The position numbers were made by a program, and so were the translations under genes. From Myxococcales bacterium (lineage in GTDB: Bacteria > Myxococcota_A > Polyangia > Palsa-1104), in NCBI GenBank assembly GCA_003170275.1, contig PNAM01000096.1, positions 1 to 64,000 on the forward strand: a DNA stretch of 64,000 bases. Direction: 5' to 3'. The notes below the pieces were generated by a model. That model searched no databases. It saw nothing but the letters and a program-made list of their open reading frames with translations, and was not told where the DNA came from. Positions within the stretch are counted from its first letter, which is position 1. The number at the start of each line of letters is the position of its first letter. Positions 15,884 to 24,044 of the stretch are shown here, one piece after another.

Positions 15884-17658
15884 TGGCCAACCCGCTGCTC
15901 TCCGATCGCGAGATCGAGTTCGTGCTCTACGAGCTGTGCGACGCCGAGGCGCTGTGCGCGCTGCCGTCGTTCGCCGAGCACTCGCGCGAGACGTTCGATC
16001 TGTTCCTCGCCGCTGCGCGTCGACTCGCGCGCGAGGTGCTCTATCCCGCGTACAAACCGATGGATGCCGAGCCGCCCACCTTCGAGCACGGGCGCGTCAA
16101 GGTGCATCCCTTGATGAAGACCATCTACCCGCAGCTGGTCGCGCTCGGGCTGACCGCGGCGACCCGGCCGTACCAGGTCGGCGGCCAGCAATTGCCGCTC
16201 GCCGTGTCCACGCTCGGCACCGCGTATCTGATGGCGGCGAACCTGAGCGCCTACGGCTACGTCGGGCTGACCGCCGGCGCGGCGCACCTCCTCGAGGCGT
16301 TCGGCGACGAGACGCTCAAGCGCGACTACATGACGCGGCTGTACGCGGGCGAGTGGACCGGCACGATGGCGCTCACCGAGCCGCGGGCCGGCTCGAGCCT
16401 GAGCGATGTGCGCACGCGCGCCACGCCGACCAGCGGCGGCCACTACCTCCTCAAGGGCTCGAAGATCTTTATCTCCGGCGCTGACCAAGACCTCACCGAG
16501 AACGTGGTCCACCTGACGCTGGCGCGCATCGACGGAGCGCCGGCGGGTATCAAGGGCGTGTCGCTGTTTTGCGTGCCGAGCCGCCGGCTGGTCGACGGGC
16601 GCCTGCAGCCCAACGACGTGCAGGTGGCGGGCGTGATCCACAAGATCGGCTGGCGCGGGCTGCCGTCGCTCGCGCTCGAGCTCGGCACCGATGACGATTG
16701 CCACGGGTGGCTGGTGGGCGAGCCGCACAAGGGCATCTCGTACATGTTCCAGATGATGAACGAGGCGCGCATCATGGTCGGCATGAACGGCGTGGCGACC
16801 GCGTCGGTGGCGTATCACGAGGCGGTGGCTTATGCGCAGGTGCGCACGCAAGGCAGGTCGCTGCGCTCGCGCGATCCGGCCCAGCCGCAGGTGCCGCTCG
16901 TCGAGCACGCGGACGTGCGGCGTATGCTCTTGCGCTGCAAGGCGATCGTCGAGGGCGGCCTGGCGCTGCTCGCCACCACCGCGCGCTATTCCGATCTGGC
17001 GACCAGCGCGGCGTCACCCGAGGAGCGCCACCGCGCGGCGCTGCTGCTCGATCTGCTCACCCCGGTGGCCAAGAGCTTTCCCGCCGAGAAGGGCTTCGAG
17101 GCCAACGCGCTCGCGCTGCAGATCCACGGCGGGTACGGATACTCGAGCGAGTTTCTGCCCGAGGCGTGGCTGCGCGATCAAAAGCTCAACAGCATCCACG
17201 AGGGGACGACCGGCATCCACAGCATGGACCTCCTCGGACGCAAGGTGACGGTCGAGGGGGGCGCGGCGCTGCGCCTCTTCGGCGAAGAGATCGCGCAGGC
17301 GGTGGAGCGAGCGCGCGCGGCGGGCGTGGCGGCGGAGTGGGGCGCGGCGCTGCACGCGAGCTTCGGCGTGGTCGCGCAGCTCACCGCGACGCTCGGCAAG
17401 AAGGCGGCGGCGGGCGACGTGGAGGGCATGATGCTGCACTCGGCGGACTACCTGGAGCTGTTCTCGATCCTGGCGGTCGGCTGGCAATGGCTGCGCGCGG
17501 CGACCCTGGCGCACGGGCGCGAAGAGGACTTCTATCGCGGCAAGCTGCAGGCCGCGCAGTACTGGTTCGCCACCGAGGTGCCGCGCGTCGCGCAGCTCGC
17601 GGCGCTGTGCGAGCGCGGCGACGACTCCTACGCGCGCATGAAGCCGGAGTGGTTCTGA
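15883..17658 (+). CDS. Acyl-CoA dehydrogenase, long form (~590 residues)
   Basis: 591 residues, with GGAGG seven bases before the ATG. The ~590-residue size with an extra C-terminal helical domain matches the larger bacterial FadE-like/AidB-like ACADs rather than the ~380-residue short forms. Recognisable parts are TEPRAGSSLSDV (FAD/substrate region), IHKIGWRGLPS, MNEARIMVGMNG, QIHGGYGYSSEFLPEAWLRD, and the catalytic glutamate in IHEGTTGIHSMDLLGRK. It oxidises acyl-CoA to enoyl-CoA with transfer to ETF. It is coupled to the upstream PLP gene and, through TGATG, to the downstream lipoprotein gene. Confidence 0.93.
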   Translation: MANPLLSDREIEFVLYELCDAEALCALPSFAEHSRETFDLFLAAARRLAREVLYPAYKPMDAEPPTFEHGRVKVHPLMKTIYPQLVALGLTAATRPYQVGGQQLPLAVSTLGTAYLMAANLSAYGYVGLTAGAAHLLEAFGDETLKRDYMTRLYAGEWTGTMALTEPRAGSSLSDVRTRATPTSGGHYLLKGSKIFISGADQDLTENVVHLTLARIDGAPAGIKGVSLFCVPSRRLVDGRLQPNDVQVAGVIHKIGWRGLPSLALELGTDDDCHGWLVGEPHKGISYMFQMMNEARIMVGMNGVATASVAYHEAVAYAQVRTQGRSLRSRDPAQPQVPLVEHADVRRMLLRCKAIVEGGLALLATTARYSDLATSAASPEERHRAALLLDLLTPVAKSFPAEKGFEANALALQIHGGYGYSSEFLPEAWLRDQKLNSIHEGTTGIHSMDLLGRKVTVEGGAALRLFGEEIAQAVERARAAGVAAEWGAALHASFGVVAQLTATLGKKAAAGDVEGMMLHSADYLELFSILAVGWQWLRAATLAHGREEDFYRGKLQAAQYWFATEVPRVAQLAALCERGDDSYARMKPEWF

Positions 17659-18113
17659 TGGAGCGCCGGGCCTGGCTCGTGACGGTGCTCGTGCTCGCCG
17701 CCGGTTGCGCCGCCGAATTCAGCGAGGTCAAGCACTCCGGCTCGAGCGGCAACCTGGCGATCTCCTACTGTGGCTCGACCGGCGCCTCCGCCGGCTCGGT
17801 GATCGCCGCGATGGACAACCCGGGCAGCGTCGACAACGGTCCGCTCCCTGCTGAGCGCGAGCTCACCATCTGTCTGGTCGCGGAGAACCGCGGCAGCAAG
17901 GACGCCCGCCTCGACCGCAGCCACGCCCACCTGCAATGCCCGCGCGAAAAACAGGAGTGGCTCCCCGACCGCGACCCCGAGGTCCTCACCATCGCCCCCG
18001 GCGCGTCCCAGAAGCTGCACATCACCTTCCGCTACGCGCCAGTGCAGCGCGACGAGCAGGTCTCCCTCCTGCTCGACGACCTGCACCTCGCGATCACCCT
18101 GCGGCGAAACTAG
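17658..18113 (+). CDS. Lipoprotein of unknown function
   Basis: 151 residues. The ATG shares its A with the last base of the upstream TGA, so it is translationally coupled. The signal LVLAAGC has a good lipobox with Cys at about residue 17. The mature protein is about 135 residues with three or so Cys. Its second half (LTICLVAENRGSKDARLDRSHAHLQCP, then KLHITFRYAPV) looks like an immunoglobulin-like beta sandwich. Attachment to the outer or inner membrane cannot be told. Why it is coupled to an acyl-CoA dehydrogenase is unclear. The 3' end overlaps the convergent zinc-ribbon gene by 4 bp. Confidence 0.7.
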   Translation: MERRAWLVTVLVLAAGCAAEFSEVKHSGSSGNLAISYCGSTGASAGSVIAAMDNPGSVDNGPLPAERELTICLVAENRGSKDARLDRSHAHLQCPREKQEWLPDRDPEVLTIAPGASQKLHITFRYAPVQRDEQVSLLLDDLHLAITLRRN

Positions 18114-18655
18114 GCGTCGGCGAGCAGCGCCGCCAGCGCCTCGGCGCCGGCGCTCTTCTGGGCGGTCAGCTCGCCGAGCCCGGGATCGGCCCGCTCGACC
18201 CAGGTCAGCGGCGGCACCGGCCGCGAGCGGGTCGGCTCGGCGACCATGAACTCCTCGCGCGCAGCCTCGGGGAACGCGTCGTCGGGAAGCTCGAGCTCGG
18301 CGAGCGAGCTCTTCGCCGTCGACGGCGGCGCGGCGTGCTCGAGCTCGGCCGGCCGTCGCATGCCCACCGGCGTGAAGCGCGCGGCCACGTCCGCGAACTC
18401 GCGCGCCAGATCGGCCATCATCTCGTCCGGCTCGCTCTTCGGCGTGCGCGTCGGCGGCGGCGGGGCGCGCAGCGGCGCCGGCTGCTCGTCGAGCGGCGTC
18501 GCCGGCGTGACGATGCGGCTGGCGACATCGAAGGTCTTGCGGCAGCGCCCGCACGTCGCGCGCGGCTGCATCCGTTGCATGCGCTCCGGATCGGCCTTCA
18601 TCTGGTACTGGCGCCGGCAATGCGGGCAGGAGATCGTGACTTCTGACTGGCTCAT
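18110..18655 (-). CDS. N-terminal MJ0042-type zinc-ribbon protein
   Basis: 181 residues. The N-terminus has CPHCRRQYQMK and CGRCRKTFDV, the paired-knuckle pattern of the MJ0042/zinc_ribbon_4 domain, which opens many myxobacterial envelope or signalling proteins. The remainder is Pro/Ala/Glu-rich and probably disordered, with a short acidic helix DEMMADLAREFADVAARF. No membrane helix is seen. The ATG overlaps the upstream TPR gene's TGA (ATGA), so the two are translated together. A role as an adaptor to the TPR protein is inference. The 3' end overlaps the convergent lipoprotein gene by 4 bp. Confidence 0.72.
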   Translation of the reverse strand: MSQSEVTISCPHCRRQYQMKADPERMQRMQPRATCGRCRKTFDVASRIVTPATPLDEQPAPLRAPPPPTRTPKSEPDEMMADLAREFADVAARFTPVGMRRPAELEHAAPPSTAKSSLAELELPDDAFPEAAREEFMVAEPTRSRPVPPLTWVERADPGLGELTAQKSAGAEALAALLADA

Positions 18656-21600
18656 GCGATGACTCCGATCTTGAGCCGGGCGCGGATGGTTTGCAGCCCG
18701 CGCGAGACGACGAACGGCAGCACCGCGAGCAGGTCGGCGGGCAGCGCGTCGAGCCCGACACCGGCGATCCCCTGCCGCGCGCGCAACGAGGCGATGGCGA
18801 TCGCCGGATCTTGCGCGGTCAGGATCGCCGCGCGCGTGCAGATGCGATTCATCGACGCCAGGATGGTATCGCCGGATGGCACCGGCCCGTCGCCCAGCAC
18901 GCGGGTCGCGGCCAGCGTCAGCTCCGCGCGCGGCCGCGACGAGGTCGCCGCTTCGAGGCGCCGCTTGACGTCTTCGTACACCGGCCGACCGCGCTGTGGC
19001 GCCTGGCAGTCCGCCACCGACAGCTCGCACGCCGCCCACAGCAGGTGATCGAGCAGCGCCGGCGAGGTGGTGCTGAGGCGCCGCGGATCGCCGACGATCG
19101 CGTCGAAGCCCACGCGCGCCATCAGCTCGCCGAACACACACAGCTGCTCGCGCGGCGTGGCATCGTCGAGGTTGCGCGGCACGAACAAGATCGGCGGCAC
19201 CCCCGGCTCGACGCACGGTCCGATGCGGTTGGGCGCCGGCAGCAAGCGGTACGCGCTCACCGAGAACAGCGTCGCGACGCGCGCGGCGATCGTCGCCAGC
19301 GCGCCCTGCCCGGGCGCTTCGTCGGGCGCGACGCCGTACCCGTTGAAGTCGACCGGGAACACCTTGGCCAACGCCGGGCTCAGCGCGCGCAGGAGCGCGA
19401 ACACCGGCGCGCCCGCCTCCGGCGCGACCAGCTCGCGTTCCTCGGCGGTGAGCGTGCCTTCCAGGCTGCCCGAGAGCAGCGCGCGTCGCTGCCGGTAGAA
19501 GTACGCCTCCTCTTCGTCGGCGACGCCCACCGCTTCGAGCACCGCCTCGGTGAGGAACGCGCCGTCCTGATCGCCGAGCTTGAGGAACAGCTGGCGCATC
19601 GAGCGATACGACGATAGCCGCCGCGGCTCGGCGGCCAGCAGCGCGCGGTGGTGATCGAGCGCCTTCTCCGGCGCGCTGTCCGCCGAGAGCACCGCCAACC
19701 GCTCGAGCGCCGGCACGTGACCGGGATCGATCACCACGATGCGCTCGTATTGTCGAGCGGCCGAGTCGCGGCGTTCGAGCGGCCCTTCGAGCAGGTTGGC
19801 CAGCCGGCTGCGAATCGCCAGCTCCCAGCCCGGCTCCATCTCGCCGGTGCGATCGAGCGTCTGCTCGAGCGCCGACGCAGCCAGATCCCAGCGGCCGGTG
19901 CGCCCGCCGAGATCGAGCAGCCGATCGACCGCGTCGCGGCGGCGCCCGGGCAGCTTGATCGCGCCGAGCGTCTGGATCGCCGCCGCGGCGTCGCCGAGCT
20001 TGTCGTCCTGCAGGCTGGCCAGCGCGAGCTGCAGCGCGGCGCGCCGTTCGTCGTCGAGGTCGGTGTGCGCGATCAGCCGCTCGAGCAACTTGGCGGTCTG
20101 CGCGGGATCGTTGCCGGCGCGCTCGGCGGTCTGCAGGCGCACCTCCAGCGACGCGAGCCCATCCGGATCGAGCTCGCCCAGGCGCTCGGCCGTGGCGCGC
20201 GCGGCCTCGAGATCGCCGAGCTGATCGAGCTGCACGCGCGCCCGGCGGCGCAACGCTTCGGCGCGCAACGGAGTCGCCGCGTCGGCGTGCGCGGCGACCG
20301 CGTCCAGGGCGGCGGCCGCGGTCGGCCACGCCTGCAGGCGCTCTTCGAGCTCGGCGCGCAGCAGCAGCGCACCCAGCACCGCCGGATCGTCGGCGAGCAC
20401 CTGGTCGAGCACCTCGCGCGTGGGACCGAGCCGCTCGGCGCGCAACATGCGCACCGCCAGCGCCAGGCCGATGGAAGTCCGCTGCGCGCCCGGTTTCTCG
20501 ACCGCAAACGCGCGCAAGAGCGGATCGATCAGCCGCTCGGGCTTGCTGGTCGCGACCAGCCCTTCGAGCTCGCGCAGCGCGACGAAGTCGAGCGGGTGCG
20601 TCGCCAGCGCCTCTTCCAACGTGCTCGCCGCCTGCTCGAAGTCGTCACGCTGACGGTGATGCGCGGCCAGGCGGCGCAGGCACACCGCGCGCTCGGCGCC
20701 GGGCGGCAGCGACTGCGCCAGGCTGCGCAGCGACGCAACGGTGCGCGCCTCGTCGCCGAGCGCGTGATACAGGCGCGGCAGCGCCAGGCGCGCCAACAGC
20801 GAGTTCTGCGACGACGCGAGCGACTCCTCGAACGAATCGGCGGCCTCGCGCAAGGAGCCCAGCTCCTCGAGCACCGCGCCGAGCCGGGCCTTGGCATCCG
20901 CGGCGAGCGCCGAGTCGCCCTTGCCATGCCGGCGCAGATCGCGCAGCGCCGCCGCCAGCCCTTCGCGATCGCGGCGCGCCTCCAGCACCAGCTCCAGCTG
21001 CACGGTCAGCACCGGATCGCGCGGCGCCAGCGCGAGCTGGCTGGCGCGGGTCGCCAACAGCTCGGCTTCGGGCAGCCCCGGCGCGGCGGCGAGCTCGGCC
21101 AACAGCGGCCCGCGCAGCGCCGAGTCGTCCACCGCGGCGATCAGCTGGCTCAAGACCGTTCGTTTGCGCTCCGAGTCTTCCGGCAGGATGCGCTTGAGCG
21201 CGAGCAACAGCGGGATCGAAGTGGGCTCGACGGCCAACGCGGCGTCGAGCAGCTCGACCGCGCGCTCCGGCTGCTGCAGCCGATCGGCCGAGAGCTCCGC
21301 CGCGCGATAGCGGGCCTGCACCGCCGGCGCGCCGGTCACGCCGTTGGTCTGCTCGTCCTCGTAGCTCACCGCCAGCTCGCGCCAGCGGCCCAGCTGCGCC
21401 AACAGCCGCGCGCGCGGCCGGGCGGCGACCGTCACGCCGCGATCGAGCGCCGTCTGGTAGAGCGCGAGCGCCTCCTCGGGTGCGCCGTTCGCCTCGGCCA
21501 GCGCGGCGCGCCGCACCAGCAGGGCAGGGCTCACCGGCAGCTCGGCCACCAGCGGCCGCAGCTCTTCCCAGCGCCGCTCCTCGGTGTACAGCGCCGCCAG

Positions 21601-23601
21601 TGCGATGCGCGCGGGCAGGTTCGCCGGCGAGAGCGCCAACGATTCCTTGAGCCGCGAGATGCCGTCCGCCCGACGATCGAGGCGGCGCGCCAACAGCACA
21701 CCGGCCTTGTAGGCGAACGTGGTGCGCGCGGCCGGATCGCCGCCGGCCATCTCCCGCTCGTGCAGCGCGAGCAGCTCGTCGTAGCGCTGCGCCCGCGCAA
21801 ACGCGCGCCCGGCGGAGTTGAACACCGCGTGCGACGCCGGCGCGACATCGAGCGCGCGGCGGTAGGCGCTCACCGCACCGTCGAGATCGCCGCGCTGCTC
21901 CTTCAAGATCGCCGCGCGCTCGTACAACGACGCCTGCTGCGACGGATCCTCGGTGAGCGCGGTGAGCTTCACCAGCACCGGCTCGAGCTCGGCCAGCTCG
22001 CCTTCGCCGTCGAGCAGCTGGGCCAGGCGCAACAGCGCGTAGTGCGGGCCCGAGGTGTCCAGCTCGGCCGCGGCACGGAACGCAGCGACGGCGCGCTTGG
22101 GATCGCCCAGCCGCTCCGCCGCCAGCTCGCCGATCTGCGTGAGCAGCGCACCGCGCCGGCGCGGCTCGACCCCGCGGTCCACCTCGCGCTGATAGAGCGT
22201 GCACAGCTCGGCGAACGCGCCCTTCTTGCGCAGCGCGCGCTCGAGCGCCGCGAACGTGGCCGCGTGATCGGGCGCCAGGCGCACCGCCTCGTCGAGCAGC
22301 ACGATCCCCTCGTCGAGCAGCGCCGGATCGGCCGCCGACAGCTCGCCGGCCCGCCGCAGCGCCGCGGAACGCTCCTGTGGCGAGGTAGCGCCGGCGGCTT
22401 CCTTCTTGTGCATCCACAACAGCCGGTCGATGGTGCCGCGCTGCCCGTAGATGCGGCCGGCGCCCTCGAGCGCGGGCAGGTGGCTGGCGTCGGCCTCGAT
22501 CGCCTTGGCGTACGCGTCGACCGCGCCGTCGAGATCGGCGAGCTTGTCCTCGCGCAGCTGGCCGATGCGCGTCCACGCGATCGCGCGCCCGAGCGGCGTC
22601 TCCTCGGTGGCGGCGCGCTGCACCTCGATCGCGAGCAGCCGCGGCCAGTCCTCTTTGTGCGCCACCAGATCGGCCAGCTCGGCCAGCGCGGCCGCGCGCG
22701 ACGCGCCTTCGGAAGACGCGACGACCAGGGTGAACGCGCGCTCCGCACGATCCGGATCGCCGACGCGATAGCGCTGCAGGATGCCGAGATCGAACCAGCC
22801 CTCGGACGCTTCGATCAGTCCTGCGCTCACCTGCGCTTCGAGCAGCACGCACAGCTCGCGCGGCTTGTCCTCGAGGCCGAGCAGCCGCTCCAAAAGAAAG
22901 CGCACCGACGGCGAGTCGGGCGCCAGAAACTCCGCGCGCAACGCCGCCGCGAGCGCCGCCGGCCTTTGCCCCGCGAGCTCCAGCAACCGGCCGGACCACG
23001 CCTGGTATTCGGCCTTCACGCCGGCATCGACGACACAGTCGGCGATCTTGCTGCACTGCTCGGCGGCGGTGGCGTGATCCCCCTCGCGCAACGCCAGGCG
23101 CAACAGCGCGGTCAGCGCGGGCGCGTCGGCGGGGTGCAGCTCGACCGCCTGCGCGTACGCGTGGCGCGCGGCCTGTGGGTTGGCGAGCGATCGTTCGAGC
23201 AAGAGCCCGCGCTCGAGCTCGAGCGCCGCCCGGTACGCGAACGACGGCGCGGCCTTCGCTTCGCCCTCGAGCGCCAGCAGCTGGTCCTCGACCGAGCCCG
23301 CGCGCACCGCCGCCTTGCGATAGGCGCGCGCGATCACCACCGACTGGCTGCGCTTGAACGCCGCGCGCATCGCCTCCAGCGCGCCCGCCGGGTCGTCGAG
23401 CGGATCCGACTTCAGCATCGCGATGTCGCGCAGCGCCTGCGCCGCCTCGGCGCCGTCCACCAGCGCCGGCAGTAGCTGCTCGAGGAACGTGACCGTGCGC
23501 CGCGCGCGCTCGAGCTCCGCGCCGCTCGCGCCGAGCCCATCCAGCCGCAACGTATCCGACGAGCTCGATCCGGAACCGTCCGCCTCGCGAGTGACTTCCA
23601 T
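18652..23601 (-). CDS. Giant tetratricopeptide-repeat protein
   Basis: 1,649 residues from ATG 23601. The two further-upstream in-frame starts pass through a hairpin and are less likely. Nearly the whole length is helical repeat: units of about 34 residues with TPR spacing (for example ALEAMRAAFKRS, ARHAYAQAVELHP, AVDAYAKAIEADA, AVSAYRRALDVAP). The last ~200 residues, from about VFPVDFNGYGVAPDEAPG, form a different, non-repeat domain ending QTIRARLKIGVIA, found at the C-terminus of such proteins in this phylum. There is no signal peptide or membrane segment, so it is a probable cytoplasmic scaffold. It is translationally coupled to the zinc-ribbon gene. Confidence 0.8.
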   Translation of the reverse strand: MEVTREADGSGSSSSDTLRLDGLGASGAELERARRTVTFLEQLLPALVDGAEAAQALRDIAMLKSDPLDDPAGALEAMRAAFKRSQSVVIARAYRKAAVRAGSVEDQLLALEGEAKAAPSFAYRAALELERGLLLERSLANPQAARHAYAQAVELHPADAPALTALLRLALREGDHATAAEQCSKIADCVVDAGVKAEYQAWSGRLLELAGQRPAALAAALRAEFLAPDSPSVRFLLERLLGLEDKPRELCVLLEAQVSAGLIEASEGWFDLGILQRYRVGDPDRAERAFTLVVASSEGASRAAALAELADLVAHKEDWPRLLAIEVQRAATEETPLGRAIAWTRIGQLREDKLADLDGAVDAYAKAIEADASHLPALEGAGRIYGQRGTIDRLLWMHKKEAAGATSPQERSAALRRAGELSAADPALLDEGIVLLDEAVRLAPDHAATFAALERALRKKGAFAELCTLYQREVDRGVEPRRRGALLTQIGELAAERLGDPKRAVAAFRAAAELDTSGPHYALLRLAQLLDGEGELAELEPVLVKLTALTEDPSQQASLYERAAILKEQRGDLDGAVSAYRRALDVAPASHAVFNSAGRAFARAQRYDELLALHEREMAGGDPAARTTFAYKAGVLLARRLDRRADGISRLKESLALSPANLPARIALAALYTEERRWEELRPLVAELPVSPALLVRRAALAEANGAPEEALALYQTALDRGVTVAARPRARLLAQLGRWRELAVSYEDEQTNGVTGAPAVQARYRAAELSADRLQQPERAVELLDAALAVEPTSIPLLLALKRILPEDSERKRTVLSQLIAAVDDSALRGPLLAELAAAPGLPEAELLATRASQLALAPRDPVLTVQLELVLEARRDREGLAAALRDLRRHGKGDSALAADAKARLGAVLEELGSLREAADSFEESLASSQNSLLARLALPRLYHALGDEARTVASLRSLAQSLPPGAERAVCLRRLAAHHRQRDDFEQAASTLEEALATHPLDFVALRELEGLVATSKPERLIDPLLRAFAVEKPGAQRTSIGLALAVRMLRAERLGPTREVLDQVLADDPAVLGALLLRAELEERLQAWPTAAAALDAVAAHADAATPLRAEALRRRARVQLDQLGDLEAARATAERLGELDPDGLASLEVRLQTAERAGNDPAQTAKLLERLIAHTDLDDERRAALQLALASLQDDKLGDAAAAIQTLGAIKLPGRRRDAVDRLLDLGGRTGRWDLAASALEQTLDRTGEMEPGWELAIRSRLANLLEGPLERRDSAARQYERIVVIDPGHVPALERLAVLSADSAPEKALDHHRALLAAEPRRLSSYRSMRQLFLKLGDQDGAFLTEAVLEAVGVADEEEAYFYRQRRALLSGSLEGTLTAEERELVAPEAGAPVFALLRALSPALAKVFPVDFNGYGVAPDEAPGQGALATIAARVATLFSVSAYRLLPAPNRIGPCVEPGVPPILFVPRNLDDATPREQLCVFGELMARVGFDAIVGDPRRLSTTSPALLDHLLWAACELSVADCQAPQRGRPVYEDVKRRLEAATSSRPRAELTLAATRVLGDGPVPSGDTILASMNRICTRAAILTAQDPAIAIASLRARQGIAGVGLDALPADLLAVLPFVVSRGLQTIRARLKIGVIA

Positions 23602-23610
23602 TGCGCTCGG

Positions 23611-23629
23611 ACCCCTTTGGCGAAGGGGT
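23611..23629. repeat. Perfect 7-bp inverted repeat just upstream of the TPR gene
   Basis: ACCCCTT (23611-23617) and AAGGGGT (23623-23629) flank a five-base loop, ten bases upstream of the TPR ATG. In the leader of the minus-strand mRNA this would form a hairpin near the ribosome site. In DNA it could be an operator. It also lies 62 bp from the divergent membrane-protein gene. Confidence 0.5.
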
Positions 23630-23690
23630 ATCATATCGCGAAATTCGCTCCACAGGGGGCGCAAGTCCTCGTAGCTGCTACAATGATCGT

Positions 23691-24041
23691 GTGTTCGAGC
23701 TGGTGCTCGTGGTCGCGGTGCTTGCCGGCGTGCTCGGCGCGACCGCGCTGGTCGCCATCGCGCCGTGGCACTGGCTGTTCGGCGGCGGGCTGGTGCTGCT
23801 GGCGCTCGGCATGGGCGTCGGGGTGCCGGCCGGCTTCTGGTACCACGTGCTGCTCTATCGCCTGCTCAAGCCGCGCGCGCAGCTGGTCGCTGGCTGGTGG
23901 CTGCGGCCGTTCTCGCTGCACGGCGCCTTGTCCGACGCCGAGCGCGCCCGGGTCATTCGTTGGTCGTACGTGGGCGGCGCCGGCTTCGTCGCGGCGATCG
24001 TCGGCTGCTTGTTGGTGGGGGTTGGTGCCTGGCGGAGCTGA
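23691..24041 (+). CDS. Small integral membrane protein
   Basis: 116 residues from GTG 23691. Three hydrophobic segments are visible: LVLVVAVLAGVLGATALVAI near the N-terminus, LFGGGLVLLALGMGVGVPAG in the middle and VGGAGFVAAIVGCLLVGVGAW near the C-terminus. A basic amphipathic loop lies between the second and third. TACAAT at 23679-23684 ends six bases before the GTG, so the transcript may start at or very near the start codon (leaderless); no ribosome site is seen. It is divergent from the TPR gene and convergent with the Cys-rich lipoprotein gene (3-bp gap). Function unknown. Confidence 0.6.
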   Translation: MFELVLVVAVLAGVLGATALVAIAPWHWLFGGGLVLLALGMGVGVPAGFWYHVLLYRLLKPRAQLVAGWWLRPFSLHGALSDAERARVIRWSYVGGAGFVAAIVGCLLVGVGAWRS

Positions 24042-24044
24042 TGA

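Noticed and set aside
19648..23475. Very long plus-strand open frame opposite the TPR gene
   Set aside because: Composition is Arg/His/Gln/Ala-rich low complexity without domain patterns, as expected for the reverse strand of a high-GC TPR gene. The TPR protein has clear repeats.
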